Source: Piliocolobus tephrosceles (Eukaryota; Chordata; Mammalia; Primates; Cercopithecidae). Taken from it: 64,000 nucleotides of DNA. Under the pieces are notes generated by a model, which did not search any database, was not told the origin of the DNA, and worked only from the letters and a program-made list of their open reading frames with translations. Positions 1 through 11,287 of the stretch are shown piece by piece. Both the position numbers and the translations under genes were made by a program. The stretch's first letter is position 1. The number at the start of each line of letters is the position of its first letter. Where the stretch lies: assembly GCF_002776525.5 (NCBI RefSeq), contig NC_045438.1, forward strand, positions 157,958,395 through 158,022,394. The letters run 5' to 3'.

Positions 1-298
1 ATTTCATTTAAATTGTGACAGTGTTCCTATACAGTATTTTAGACACTTCAATGGGTCAAAAGCATACCGCATGCTCAGCCAATTAGCTGGTATGCAAAAT
101 TATTCTTAATTCTTTGTGAGAATTGTAGACAGTGGGTGGAGGAGGTGGAAATAAAAGCTGCATAGATACAAACAGTTAAAGGTCGTTATCTACGTACCAA
201 ATCTAACTCGAGAAGAAAATCTTACGATACTGTTTTATAGCCGAATGTGCTTCACCCACAGAGAAGCTCAGTGTTATCCCTGGGCCTTGGAAATAAGG

Positions 299-652
299 GT
301 GCAATGCACTGAATGCTTATGTCCCCTCCAAATTCATACACTGGTATTCTAATTCCCAAGGTGATAGTATTAGCAGATGGGGCCTTTGGGAGGTGATGAG
401 GGTGGAGCACCTGTGAGTGGGATTAGTGCCCTTACAAAGAGACTGCAGAGAGCTCCCTTGCCTCTTCCACCATGTGAGGACACAGGGAGAAGATGGCTGT
501 CTATGAGCCGAGAAACAGGCACTCATCAGACACTGAGTCAGCTGAGGTATTGATCTGGGACTTCCCAGCCTTCAGAACTGTGAGAAATAAATTTCTGTTT
601 AAAAGACACCCAGTTTCGTGTATTTTTGCCATAGTAGCCCAAACAGACTAAT
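299..652 (+). mobile_element. MaLR solo LTR, MLT1A-like
   Basis: Sequence resembles the MLT1A consensus in order: the ATTCCCAAGGTGATAGTATTAG segment, GGTGGGGCCTTTGGGAGGTGAT-like segment, CCATGTGAGGACACAG and the GAACTGTGAGAAATAAATTT end with the AATAAA signal. Only an LTR is present; no internal viral sequence is seen. Confidence 0.8.
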
Positions 653-713
653 AATGGGTATCATTTTGTTGAGCCAGTTATAAAATCCAAGTCCAGGTCA
701 AAACTGCAGGCTG

Positions 714-884
714 ATATTAGCTGGGCATGGTGGTGCATGCCTGTAGTTCCAGCTACTCCAGAGGCTGAGGTGGGAGGATGGCTTGGGCCCCAGAGGTCAA
801 GGCTGCTGTGAGTGGCAATCGCACCACTGCACACCAGCTTGGGGGACACAGCAAGACCCTGTCTCAAAAACACAAAAATACAAA
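714..884 (+). mobile_element. Partial Alu (right arm), old
   Basis: Starts at the ATTAGCTGGGCATGG internal motif and ends with CTGTCTCAAAAA; the left arm is missing. Diverged, AluJ-like. Confidence 0.8.
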
Positions 885-885
885 A

Positions 886-1583
886 AACTTGCAGGCTCCA
901 CAGCTACCTGAACTTCAACCTACCTTCTTTCAATACTATGCCCAGAACATAATCTCTCTCAATGACCCAGTCAAGCTTAAAAAAAAAAAAGAAAAAAAAA
1001 AAAAAGAACATCACCACTTCTCTCTTCAAAATCTAGCCTTGATATATATTTTGAGGGGACACATTCTGAAGTGTATCAGCATGATACATCATATCCTCTG
1101 CAACTTACTTTCAAATGGCCTAGAAAAAAATATGCTATCTACTATCTATTTATCTACCTACCTACCTATCAAGAGATAAGCAAACATGATGAAATAATAA
1201 CAGTTGTTAAATCCACATGAGGGGTATCTGGCTGTTTGTGTGCCATTTTTCAACTTTTCTAATTGAGCTTACTTTTTAAAAAAGGCAGGAAACAGTACAT
1301 GGCCTTGATTGTGAAGACAGACAAGGAAGAGCTGAGCCCTTCTTGTTTCCTGATACATCAAAAATGCGGGACACATGGTCAGTGCTAATACATACTCCTT
1401 AAACTTAAGAAATTCCTAAAAATTAACTTTGCTTGTGGAGTGTCAAACCAGAAATCAGCTAAAACAAAGAAAAATTTGAGATTTTTCTAGGGGAAAAAAT
1501 TTCGTCTTGGTTTTCTGAGTTACCCCAGTCCACTGTCCCTGGGTACGCCTCTTGCCCTGGTAAAGGGAGTCACCCTTGTTCCC
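886..1583. other. Intergenic, no gene
   Basis: Contains an A-rich run at 980-1006 and a short (CTAT/CCTA)n microsatellite at about 1134-1170. Nothing else recognised. Confidence 0.6.
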
Positions 1584-1593
1584 CAGGATCTCT

Positions 1594-1868
1594 CTAGAGT
1601 TTCACTCTTGTTTCCCTGGCTGGAGTGCAATGGCGCGATCTCGGCTCACTGCAACCTCCCAGGTTCAAGCGATTCTCCTGCCTCAGCCTCCCAAGTAGCT
1701 GGGACTACAGGCACCCAACACCATGCCTGGCTAATTTTTTGTATTTTTAGTAGAGATGGGGTTTCACCATGTTGCCCAGGCTGGTCTTGAACTCCTGACC
1801 TCAGGTGATCCGCCCACCTCGGCCTCCCAAAGTGCTGGGATTACAGGTGTGAGCCACTGTGCCAGGCC
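1594..1868 (-). mobile_element. AluS-like element
   Basis: Minus-strand Alu flanked by the 10-bp target duplication CAGGATCTCT (1584-1593 and 1869-1878). The expected poly(T) at its left end is absent, so the tail has been lost. Confidence 0.9.
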
Positions 1869-2036
1869 CAGGATCTCTTATACAGTAGAATTCTACTCTG
1901 TCATTAAAGAGGCAAGCATAAGCTATTCCAAAACCAAGAAAGAGCACAACCCTAAGTGCCCAGAATGGTGAACAATTAAAGAGCTTTAACTGCTTGGCAG
2001 AGTCTTTATGTTACCTACATAGAAACCTACAAAAGA

Positions 2037-2326
2037 GGCTAGGCACTGTGGCTCATGCCTGTAATCCCAGCATTTTAGAAGGCCGAGGCGGGTGGATCAT
2101 GAGGTCAGGAGTTCAAGACCAGCCTGGTCAATATGGTGAAACCCCATCTCTACTAAAAACACAAAAGTTAGCCAGGTGTGGTAGCACACACTTGTAATCC
2201 CAGTTACTCGGGTGGCTGAGACCTGAGAATAGCTTGAACCTGGGAAGTGGAGGTTGCAGTGAGCCAAGTTCATGCTACTGCACTCCAGCCTGGGCAATGG
2301 AGCAAGATTGTTAAAAAAAAAAAAAA
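2037..2326 (+). mobile_element. AluS-like element
   Basis: Full-length two-arm Alu ending in a 14-A tail. Confidence 0.9.
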
Positions 2327-2394
2327 GAGAACAGGCCAAGGAAAATCAATGGAGACAGGGTCTGCATGTACTACAGGTGAAAAGATTTTCAAAA

Positions 2395-2610
2395 ACTACA
2401 AAAACAAAATTAGCTAGGCATGGTAGCATGCACCTGTAGTCCCAGCTACTCAGGACGCTGAGGCAGAAGAATCGCTTGAACCCGGGAGGTGGAGGTTGCA
2501 GTGAGCCGAGATTGCGCCATTGCACTCCAGCCTGGGCGACAGGGTGAGACTTTGTCTCAAAAAAAAAAAAAAACAACAAAAAACAAAAAACAAACAAACA
2601 ACAACAAAAA
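2395..2610 (+). mobile_element. Partial Alu (right arm)
   Basis: Begins at AAAACAAAATTAGCTAGG and has a long CAA-rich tail. The left arm is missing. Confidence 0.85.
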
Positions 2611-3230
2611 TCTATAAAAGATAATAGCCCCTCAAGTATTTGAGAAGTAATGCATTTTGGGGACGAGTCATGCTCATTTCCTCCATCTTCTGAAAAAAAC
2701 ACAATTGTTCTTCTAGATACTTCTCCAGTGTTAATTTAAAGATGGCAATGGTAATACAAAGGTGACTGAGTCACGTGTCAAGCCAAAAGCTAGTCTTAGA
2801 TATGACTTTACATTTCTCTTTCTCATCCCTTTGGTTCTTTAGAGACATTCACTGGAATGAGTTTTAAAGTCTGATAATTTCAGACATTTGTTTATTCTTT
2901 GGTCTAAGTATATACCCTCATGGGGTTTTCTGTAATATTCATGTCAGAATCATCATTCCTTTACACCTTCTGCAGTCCTCGGTTGAGGAATGTCTTATTC
3001 ATTTCATTCACTCTAAAAGATTTATTGAAGCGCTATGATATGCCAGTGTTTGGGATACAAACACAATAAAAGAACCTTCCATTACTGACAGATTTTTCTC
3101 CTTGCAACTTCTCTCCCTTCCCACTGCCCCAGCCTCACGGGAATACCTCCTTCAGAAATATGTAAGTTATAGCACAAGCTCTTTGTTAGAACTCCTAATT
3201 CTAATTCAATATCCAAATTTTTCAACGTTT
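2611..3230. other. Intergenic, no gene
   Basis: Unique-looking AT-rich sequence; no exon, RNA gene or repeat recognised. Confidence 0.5.
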
Positions 3231-3390
3231 TATTATAAAACCTTTCAAGCATATCTCAGAATTGAAGGAACTGTACCGTGAACACCATATGCTCACCAGC
3301 TAGATTCAACAATAAACATTCTACTGTACTTCTTTTACTATTTATCCATTTATCAAGCTCTTTATCCACCCACCAATCCATCTTGTCTTT

Positions 3391-3660
3391 ATTTTTTTTA
3401 ATTTTTATTTTTTTGAGATGGAGCCTCACTCTGTGGCCTAGGCTGGAGTGCAGTGGTACGATCTCAGCTCACTGCAAACTCTGTCTCCCAGGCTCAAGTG
3501 ATTCTCCTGCCCCAGCCTCTTGAGTAGACGGGATTACAGGCGTGCACCACCATGTCCAGCTAATTTTTGTATTTTTAGTAGAGACGGGGTCTTACCATGT
3601 TGGCCAGACTAGTATCGAACTCTTGACCTCAGGTGATCCTCCCGCCTTGGCCTCCCAAAG
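3391..3660 (-). mobile_element. 5'-truncated Alu
   Basis: Flanked by the perfect 12-bp duplication CATCTTGTCTTT (3379-3390 and 3661-3672). The Alu lacks about its first 35 bp, so truncation happened at insertion. Confidence 0.9.
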
Positions 3661-4097
3661 CATCTTGTCTTTTTAATGCATTTCTAAGTATGCTGCAGGC
3701 AGCAATACACTTCTCCCCACATGTTCCAACATGCATATCTTTTATTAGAGTTCAATATTGGTTTTTTTTTTTTTTTTCTTTTGAGGTAAAATTTAAGTAC
3801 CATAAATGCAAGGAGGGCCATGTATGCGAGCAAGGCAAACCCCTGGTGAGATCCAGTACATTAAGACTGCCTTGAAAGCTCCCCTGCATAGCTGGTCCCC
3901 ACCCCATGGCCCAACTCCCAAAGGTAACCCTTTCTCTGGATTCCCCTGCCCCCACCTTAGATTAGTCCATAGGTTGGTTTTGCTTGTTCTGGGATGATAT
4001 ATATAAACAGTATGTGCTTTCTTGTGTAAGGCTTCTTCCACTCAGCCCAGCATTTTTGGAATTCATCGTGATGTTGTATGTATCAATGGTTCCTCCC

Positions 4098-4706
4098 TTT
4101 TTTTTTTTTGAGACGAAGTCTCACTCTGTTACCCAGGCTGGAGTGCAATGGCGCGATCTCAGCTCACTGCAACCTCTGCCTCCCGGGTTCAAGAGATTCT
4201 TCAGGCCGGGCGCGGTGGCTCAAGCCTGTAATCCCAGCACTTTGGGAGGCCGAGACGGGCGGATCACGAGGTCAGGAGATCGAGACCATCCTGGCGAACA
4301 CGGTGAAACCCCGTCTCTACTAAAAACTACAGAAAACTAGCCGGGCGAGGTGGCGGCGCCTGTAGTCCCAGCTACCCCGGAGGCTGAGGCAGGAGAATGG
4401 CGTGAACCCGGGAGGCGGAGCTTGCAGTGAGCTGAGATCCGGCCACAGCACTCCAGCCTGGGTGACAGAGCGAGACTCCTTCTCAAAAAAAAAAAAGAAA
4501 AAAAAAAGAGATTCTTCTGCCTCAGCCTCTTGAGTAGCTGGGATTGCAGGTGTGTGCCACCACACCTGACTGATTTTTGTATTTTTAGTAGAGAGGGGGT
4601 TTTACCATGTTGACCAGGCTGGTCTCGAACTCTCGACCCCAGGTGATCCACCCACCTCAGCCTCCCAATGTGCTGGGATTACAGGTGTGAGCCACTGCGC
4701 CCAGCC
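4098..4706 (-). mobile_element. AluS-like element, interrupted
   Basis: Minus-strand Alu whose halves, 4098-4203 and 4508-4706, are separated by a younger + strand AluY. Confidence 0.9.
4204..4507 (+). mobile_element. Young AluY inserted in the older Alu
   Basis: Near-consensus AluY beginning GGCCGGGCGCGGTGGCTCAA, with an A-rich tail and a perfect 12-bp duplication AAGAGATTCTTC (4191-4202 and 4506-4517). The CTCAAGCCTG variant points to an Old World monkey subfamily. Confidence 0.93.
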
Positions 4707-4905
4707 AGTTCCTTCCTTTTTTATTGTGTAGTATTTCATTGTCTGAATTTGCTACAGTTAGTTTATTCGTTCTCCTATTGGTTGTTTTCAGCTTTTATTT
4801 ATTTATGAATAAAGCTATGGACATTTTTGAGCAAGCCTCTTTGAGGACATATGCTTTTATTTCTCCTGGGTGAGTAACCTAGGCACGGAATTGCCAGGTC
4901 ATAAT

Positions 4906-5409
4906 GTAGGTGCACTCGGCCATCCATATCCATGGGTTCCACATTCATGGATTCAAGCAACATTCATGAATTCCATAAAAAATCAAGGGGTGGGGGAAAG
5001 GATGATCATGTCTGTATGGAACATGTATAGACTTTTTTCTTGTTATCATTTCCTAAACTGTATACAGCATAATTATGCTCACTAGCTGAGTGGTGGGATC
5101 AGCTGAACTCCAAACTTCAGCATCATGCAATACACTTACATAACTAACCTGCATACGTACAACCTGAATCTAAAATAAAAGTGGAAATTATTTTTTTAAA
5201 TACAGTATAACAACTATTTACATAGTCTTTACCTTGTACTAGGTATTATAAGTAATCTAGAGATGATTTAAAGTATACAGGAGGATGTGTGTGGGTTATA
5301 TGCAAATACTACCCTGTTTTAGATCAGAATCCTGAGCATCTGTGATTTTGGTATCTGCAGGGGGACCTGGAACCAGTCCCCTGCAGATACTGATGGATGA
5401 TTGTATATG
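4906..5409 (-). mobile_element. MER2-like (Tigger/pogo) DNA transposon, split
   Basis: The ends are complementary in type: GCCATCCATATCCATGGG at the left and CTGCAGATACTGATGGATGA at the right, typical of MER2. The middle contains ACAACTATTTACATAG and GTATTATAAGTAATCTAGAG. It is interrupted by L1 sequence at 5073-5208. Confidence 0.75.
5073..5208 (+). mobile_element. L1 3' end nested in the MER2-like element
   Basis: A 5'-truncated L1 tail with AACCTGCATACGTACAACC and AATCTAAAATAAAAGT, flanked by TACAGCATAA (5063-5072) and TACAGTATAA (5211-5220), a near-perfect target duplication. Confidence 0.75.
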
Positions 5410-5427
5410 TTTTGCATAAGAAATTGT

Positions 5428-5726
5428 GGGCTGGGCATGGTGGTTCACGTCTGTAATCCTAGTACTTTGGGAGGCCGAGGTGGACGGATCACTTGAGGTC
5501 AGGAGTTTGAAACCAGCCTGGCCAACATGGTGAAACCCTGTCTCTACTAAAAATACAAAAAAATTAGCCGGGCATGGTGGCGGGCGCCTATAATCCCAGC
5601 TACTCAGAAAGCTGAGGCAGGAGAATTGCTTGAACCTGGGAGGCAGAGATTGCAGTGAGCCAAGATCGTGCTACTACCCTCCAGCCTGGGGGACAAGAGT
5701 GAGACTCTGTCTCAAAAAAAAAAAAA
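5428..5726 (+). mobile_element. AluS-like element
   Basis: Two-arm Alu with A-tail. AGAAATTG before it and GGAAATTG after it form the remnant target duplication. Confidence 0.9.
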
Positions 5727-5829
5727 GGAAATTGAAAAATCTTTGTCAAGATGGATTTTAAATTGATAAAACACTAACTTAGTATACATTTAGATTAAGA
5801 AAAACATTTACTATGTAGGTTGATCAATG

Positions 5830-6181
5830 TGATATGGTTTGGCTCCATGTCCCCACACAAATCTCATGCAAATTGTAATTCCTAATGTTGCGGGAGGGAC
5901 CTGGTGGGAGGTGATTGGCTCATGAGGGAGAATTGCCCCCTTGCTGTCCTCATGATAGTGAGTGAGTTCTCATGAGATCTGGTGGTTTTAAAGTGTGTAG
6001 CACTTCTGCCTTCACTCTCTCTCCTGTTGCCGTGTGAAGGTGTGCTTGCTTCCCCTTTGCCTTGTGCCATGACTGTAAGTGTCCTGAGGCCTCCCCAGCC
6101 ATGCTTCCTGTACAGCCTACAGAACTGAGTCAATTAAACCTCTCTTCATAAATTACACAGTCTCTGAGAACAGACTAATAC
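5830..6181 (+). mobile_element. THE1-like MaLR solo LTR
   Basis: Starts TGATATGGTTTGGCT, contains CGGGAGGGACCTGGTGGGAG and TCTCATGAGATCTGGTGG, and ends GAACAGACTAATAC. Only the LTR is present. Confidence 0.88.
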
Positions 6182-6182
6182 G

Positions 6183-6885
6183 TAATGCTAAATGTCTCAA
6201 CATTCTCTACTCTGGGTGAATATTTGCTTATGTAAGCTGTGGAGAGAAGAAAATTAAAGAAGCTAGGGAAAGCTCTCTGGGCCACCGTCCACTACTAGTG
6301 TTGCCTTAATTATTAGTCCTACATCATTTTAGAACTTGCACTTCAATGGCAATGGGTATTCCTCCAGGACTGGAATGCAGTTTCATCAGAACTTTCTCCT
6401 GACACACCTTGTGGCTCTGAGTCACAGATGTTTTTCTTAAAGGGAGTGTCTTTCATCTCAGGGCCTCAAGCTGCCTGTCATTCCCCATAGTCCAGAGATC
6501 CTCCTCCCCTGTGATCACCTTCCAGCTTGCACTCTCTTTCCTCACTCCCTTTCGTTCTAGTTCCCACAGCCACTGCTGAACTGCCACATGCCGGCTCTCT
6601 GACTTTCTAGGGTTTGCCATTTCACAAGCCTGTTTCACAAGCCTTAGCCTCAGATTTTATAAGGTTTATCGGTAAATTGCAGAATGAGAGGTTTTATCTT
6701 GCGTTACAGGAATTTCAGGCAGAAGCAAGCAGATGGCGCAACAGGCCAGTCCAAGCACAACACAATCCACAAGCCAGGGCTCAAAGCTCATGTGACCTGT
6801 CTCTACCAGGCACGGAGCTGACACCCTGGCCACACCTCTCAACTTCCCAATCGTCTTATTGCAGGAAAGAAAAGTTAAGCATTCC
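6183..6885. other. Intergenic, no gene
   Basis: Unique-looking sequence; no exon or repeat recognised. Confidence 0.5.
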
Positions 6886-7180
6886 AGGCTGGGCGCACAC
6901 GCCTGTAATCTCAGTACTTTGGGAGGCTGAGCCAGGCGGATCACGAGGTCAGGAGATCAAGACCATCCTGGCTAACACGGTGAAACCCCATCTCTACTAA
7001 AAATGTAAAAAATTACCCGGGCGTGGCGGCGGGCGCCTGTAGTCCCAGCTACTTGGGAGGCTGAGGCAGGAGAATGGTGTGAACCCGGGAGGCGGAGCTT
7101 GCAGTGAGCGGAGATCGGGCCACTGCACTCCAGCCTGGGCGACAGAGGGAGACTCTATCTCAAAAAAAAAAAAAAAAAAA
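6886..7180 (+). mobile_element. AluY
   Basis: AluY with an internal 5' deletion and a poly(A) tail, between perfect 18-bp duplications AAGAAAAGTTAAGCATTC (6867-6884 and 7181-7198). A long intact duplication indicates a recent insertion. Confidence 0.93.
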
Positions 7181-7254
7181 AAGAAAAGTTAAGCATTCTA
7201 AAGTGTTCAGCTGATTTGAGCATTTTGTCCAGGACATCTGATTCCAATGTTTGA

Positions 7255-7297
7255 ATGTGTGTGTTTGTGTCTGTGTATGTGTGTGTGTGTGTGTGTA
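7255..7297 (+). repeat. (TG)n microsatellite
   Basis: Imperfect then perfect TG dinucleotides, directly followed by a rearranged Alu fragment. Confidence 0.9.
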
Positions 7298-7430
7298 AAG
7301 AGAGGGTCTCCTTGTGTTATCCAGGCTGGCCTTGAACTCCTGAGTTCAAGTGTGGTAGTACACACCTGTAGTCCTAGCTACTCACCCTCCTGAGTATCTA
7401 GGACCACAGGTGTGTGCTACCTACCATGCT
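7298..7430 (-). mobile_element. Rearranged Alu fragment
   Basis: Pieces of antisense Alu (GGTCTCCTTGTGTTATCCAG, GCCTTGAACTCCTGAG) plus a sense-like ACACCTGTAGTCCTAGCTAC segment. Diverged and internally rearranged. Confidence 0.6.
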
Positions 7431-7746
7431 AGAATCAAATGTGTACTTTGCATTTGTAAATTTATTGGCGTAAGTGACAGAGTGCAGGCATATAATAAAA
7501 TTAGTGACTCTGAAGAACAAATATTTCATTTTCTTCCATTTTCTCTCAGTTCTTGCAAACTTTCCTGAAATCTTGTCTCAGTTGAGAAACATGTTCTCAC
7601 CATAGTCACATGAAGGGTGAAACTCATCTTCCCAGTGGTCATAATGAACACAGCTCATATTGTCCAGGTATTTTCTTCCACTAGAGGGATTTTACTGCCC
7701 TCCACTTTATTCTCCCAAGAAACTTTTAGTTAAAAAGCTTAAATGT
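7431..7746. other. Intergenic, no gene
   Basis: Nothing recognised. Confidence 0.5.
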
Positions 7747-8045
7747 GGCCAGGTGCAGTGGCTCATGCCTGTAATCCTAGTACTTTGGGAGGCCGAGGCG
7801 GGCGGATTACCTGAGGTCAGGAGTTCGAGACCAGCCTGGCCAACATGGCAAACCCGTCTCTACTAAAAATACAAAAATTAGCCCAGCATGATGGTGCATG
7901 CCTGTAATCTCAGCTACTCAGGAGGCTGAGGCAGGAGAATCACTTGAACCCGGGAGGTGGAGGTTGCAGTCAGCCGAGATAGCGCCATTGCACTCTAGCC
8001 TGGGAGACAGAGCAAGACTCTATTTCGAAAAAAAAGAAAAAGAAA
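7747..8045 (+). mobile_element. AluS-like element
   Basis: Two-arm Alu with a mixed A/AAAAG tail. AAAAAGCTT on both sides is the target duplication. Confidence 0.9.
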
Positions 8046-8047
8046 AA

Positions 8048-8232
8048 GCTTCAATGTTCTCACCACACACATATACAAATGGTAACTGTGTGAGGTGATG
8101 GATGTGTGAATTAGCTTGATTATGATCTCTCACCTCACAAGATACACGTCTATCAAAACATCGCATTGTACACTTTGAATATATACAACTTTTAGTTGTC
8201 AATTATACCTCAGTAAAGCTGCAGGGGAGGGA
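8048..8232 (+). mobile_element. L1 3' end (L1M/L1P-old type)
   Basis: Contains TGTGAGGTGATGGATGTGTG, ATCAAAACATCGCATTGTAC and the terminal GTCAATTATACCTCAGTAAA, the usual end of old L1 elements. Confidence 0.75.
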
Positions 8233-8280
8233 AAGGTTTAGTCACAAAGAAGATCCAGTTGGAAAATCTTAACATCAAAT

Positions 8281-8571
8281 GCTAGTTTTTGCATGTAATT
8301 TTTTTTCTTTAAAAAATACATGGCCATAATACAAAATTCAAAAGGCAAAATGGTAAGTTGCAAAGCTTGTCTCTGTTCCTCCCCTTTCCCCTAGTCATCA
8401 GATCTTCCCAAAGTCACCTATACATACTGTTACTAGGTACTTGTGTATTTCTAGACATCCCAAACTTTTCTTAACATATACATATTATATAATCTCCTCA
8501 TCACATAAATGTTAGCATAAGAGACAGCAAGTTGCCTGTCTTAACATCCATTCTCCCACTTTCTTTCTTTT
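8281..8571 (-). mobile_element. Degenerate L1 fragment
   Basis: AATACAAAATTCAAAAGG, then TCTCTGTTCC-type CT-rich sequence and ACTTGTGTATTTCTAGACAT, resemble antisense old L1 3' sequence. Family uncertain. Confidence 0.45.
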
Positions 8572-8842
8572 TCTTTTCTTTTTTGACATGGGGTTTTGCT
8601 CTGTCACCCAGACTGGAGTGCAGTGGCATGAACAACGGCTCAGCACAGCCTTGACCTCTTGCCTCAGCCTCCTGAGTAGCTGGGACTACAGGCACGCACC
8701 ACCTGGCTAATTTTCAAATTTTTGTAGAGACAGAGTTTCGCCATGTTGCCCAGACTGGTCTCAAACTCCTGGACCTAAGGGATCTTTTGACTTTGGCCTC
8801 CCAAAGTGATGGGATTACAGGCGTGAGCCACTGCGTCTGATC
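8572..8842 (-). mobile_element. AluJ-like element
   Basis: Diverged minus-strand Alu after a CT-rich run, with several small deletions. Confidence 0.85.
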
Positions 8843-9257
8843 TCCTCACTCTTTTTATAACAGTACTCCAAATGTATTTGAAGCTACTCTCATTGCTGTC
8901 CAGCAAAAACCTGCATTTCTCAGCCTTTCTGTTAGCTAATAATGTAGGCTATGTAACTAAGTTTTAGAGACTGGAGTGGAAGATACTAGAATGTAACATT
9001 TGTCAGATCTTTTGCCTTTCTGCTGGCTGGGATGTGGACTTGATGAATGGAACTTAAGCAGCCTTCTTGGACCGTGAAACAGCCCATTTGGGATGGTAGA
9101 GCAACAAGATGGAGGAAATGAGGTCCTGAGAATGATGGAGTTCCCTTGTAAGCCATGGCCCTGTCTATATCTGTTTTTGTTGTTGTTGTTGTTTTAAGCA
9201 GTTAAAACAGCTTAAACACCATAACAAGCTCACTGTTACTTGAAGCAAAATACAATT
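8843..9257. other. Intergenic, no gene
   Basis: Includes a (TTG)n stretch near 9177-9192. The rest may be a degraded transposon but I cannot name it. Confidence 0.4.
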
Positions 9258-9312
9258 TTTTTTAAACATATGCAATTTTTATTTGTCAATTATACCTTAA
9301 CAAAAAATGTAA
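9258..9312 (+). mobile_element. Short L1 3' end
   Basis: ATTTTTATTTGTCAATTATA followed by CCTTAACAAA, the same terminal motif as at 8200. Confidence 0.6.
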
Positions 9313-9492
9313 TAGTCAAAACAAATGATATAGCCATGGATCAAAAAATAAGTCACATTGAAAACTAGAAAACATTTTGAATTGACAATTGTGAAAATGT
9401 CACACGTCAAATATTGTGGCATTCCACAAAATCTATTTTGAGTGAAACGTATAGCGCGAAAGCCTATAAATGCTGACATTTAAGAAGTGGGA

Positions 9493-9574
9493 AAAAAATT
9501 TTTTAATTAGCTAGTCATCCAAATTAGAATTAGAAAAAATTTTTTAATTAGCTAGTCATCCAAATTAGAATTAG
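9493..9574 (+). repeat. Perfect 41-bp tandem duplication
   Basis: Two identical 41-bp units (9493-9533 and 9534-9574), each A6T6 followed by AATTAGCTAGTCATCC and AAATTAGAATTAG. No mismatches between the copies. Confidence 0.95.
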
Positions 9575-9780
9575 AAAACAACAGCAAAATAAATTCAAAG
9601 ATCAAAAAATGAAAACTAAATTTAACAGCAGAAGTAAATAAATACAACTAAAATTTATAACATAGAGCATTACAAAGACAAGCAGTTCTTTAAAAAGCCT
9701 AATACAATGGAAAAACCTGTGAGCAAGAGTGGAAAAGCAAAAAAAGAAAGGACACAAACTATATTAAGAATGTAAGAGGG

Positions 9781-10106
9781 GGCTGGGCGCAGTGGCTCAT
9801 GCCTGTAATCCCAATATTTTGGGAGGCCAAGGCAGGAGGATCACTTGAGGTCAGGAGTTCGAGGCCAGCCTGGTCAACATGGCGAAAACCCATCTCCACT
9901 AAAATTACAAAAAAAAATTGGCTGGGCGTGGTGGCACATGCCTGTAGTCCCAGTTACTTGGGAAGCTGAGGCAGGAGAATGGCTTGAACCCAGGAGGCAG
10001 AGGTTGCAGTGAGCCAAGATCAAGCCACTGCACTCCAGCCTGGGCCACAGAGAGAGACTCTGCCTCAAAAAACAAAAAAACAAGAACAAAAACGAAAAAA
10101 ACAAAG
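9781..10106 (+). mobile_element. AluS-like element
   Basis: Two-arm Alu with an AAC-rich tail. GAATGTAAGAG precedes it and GGAATGTAAGAG follows it. Confidence 0.9.
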
Positions 10107-10120
10107 AGGAATGTAAGAGA

Positions 10121-10240
10121 GGCCAGGCGTGCTGGCTCACACCTGTAGTTCCAATGCTTTGGGAGGCTGAGGCAGAAGGATCACTGGAGCCCAGGAGTTT
10201 GAAACTGGTCTAGACAACATAGTAAGACACTGTCTCTCCA
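10121..10240 (+). mobile_element. Alu left monomer (FLAM-like)
   Basis: Only the first arm is present, ending CTGTCTCTCCAAAA. Diverged. The AluS at 9781 inserted just 5' of it. Confidence 0.75.
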
Positions 10241-10404
10241 AAATACTAAGAGGGGACATAAATGTAGAAGCTGTAGACATGAAAGAGATAATAAAATTCT
10301 TCTATTTATAGGCAGTTTTATAAAAACAAATTACAAAATACAGATGAGATAAGTTATGTTCTATTAAAGATGTAAGGTATGGTATAATACAGTAAAATAC
10401 AATT

Positions 10405-10925
10405 CTTAACAGATGTGTATACTACACCTTGCTTTCTTCCTTAGCAATATGTCCTGGAAATTAATCTGTAGAGAACATAGAGAACTGTCTCATTCCTTGT
10501 AATGACTGAATGTTATTCCTTTATACGACTGAACCATCATTTATTTAAACGTGTCTTACTGATAGCATTTAGATTGTTTCCAGTCTTTGCTATTATAAAA
10601 AAAAAAGGCACAATATACAAACCCATCATTTCACACACTTGCAACTCCATCTGTAGGATAAATTCCAACAAGTGGAATCACTAGGTTTAAAGGCGTGCTT
10701 GTATGTATTTGGATCGATTTCACAGAGAAGCTATACCATCTTCCACTACTCCCAGCAAAGTAAAAGAATGCCTATTGAGTGTCCTAACAACAGCATCATT
10801 AAGGCAGCACATTCCAATGTCTGTTGCACTTCTTTCATGAAGCTGAGCACCTTTTCCTGGCTGCATAGCCTTCTAACCAACTCTATCATAGTAGAACTTG
10901 TTCCTCATCACCAGCAGGTGAGCAT
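10405..10925 (-). mobile_element. Old L1 (L1M-class) antisense fragment
   Basis: Order of motifs matches reverse-complement old L1: GGAAATTAATCTGTAGAGAA, AATGACTGAATGTTATTCC, TTTCCAGTCTTTGCTATTAT, TAGGATAAATTCCAACAAGT, GGAATCACTAGG. No ORF of significance. Confidence 0.7.
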
Positions 10926-11287
10926 TTGCTAGCTTCAGATCTGAAACTTTCATTTTCCTCTAGTAGGCTTCCGAAAGTAACCCTCTTGCTTCATGGATTA
11001 GGTGAGCCAGAATGCCAAATAACTTATAATTGAGAAATAAAACTCATGCGAATGAGAATTTGTCTCCAAAAGTAGAAATGTTTCCATCAATGTCTCTCTT
11101 TCCACAACTTGCATTTGCGAAATTTAGAATGAATGTCGGAAGTAGGAAAAGACTCATTCTGTCCTAGTAGAATCTTTGTGTATTTCTTAGAATACTTATT
11201 GTAGGATTAAATTGAAAACAAAATCATCCAGTTTTACACTTACTAAGGAAGAAAATGATCACAGCAACATATAAGATGTTGACAAAG
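10926..11287. other. Intergenic, no gene
   Basis: Unique-looking; nothing recognised. Confidence 0.5.

Larger units (their letters stand above)
3231..4905 (-). mobile_element. Old L1 (L1M-class) in antisense, split by Alus
   Basis: Segments 3231-3390, 3661-4097 and 4707-4905 read like the reverse complement of old L1 3' sequence. Landmarks are GTGAACACCATATGCTCACC, TTTCATTGTCTGAAT and GGAATTGCCAGGTCATA. Two independent Alu insertion sites interrupt what was one element. No intact ORF. Confidence 0.65.

Noticed and set aside
1608..1971. Many 60-120 codon frames with motifs such as AGVQW or GLELLTS
   Set aside because: These are conceptual translations of Alu sequence, recurring wherever an Alu lies in the first 21 kb and at 58-59 kb.
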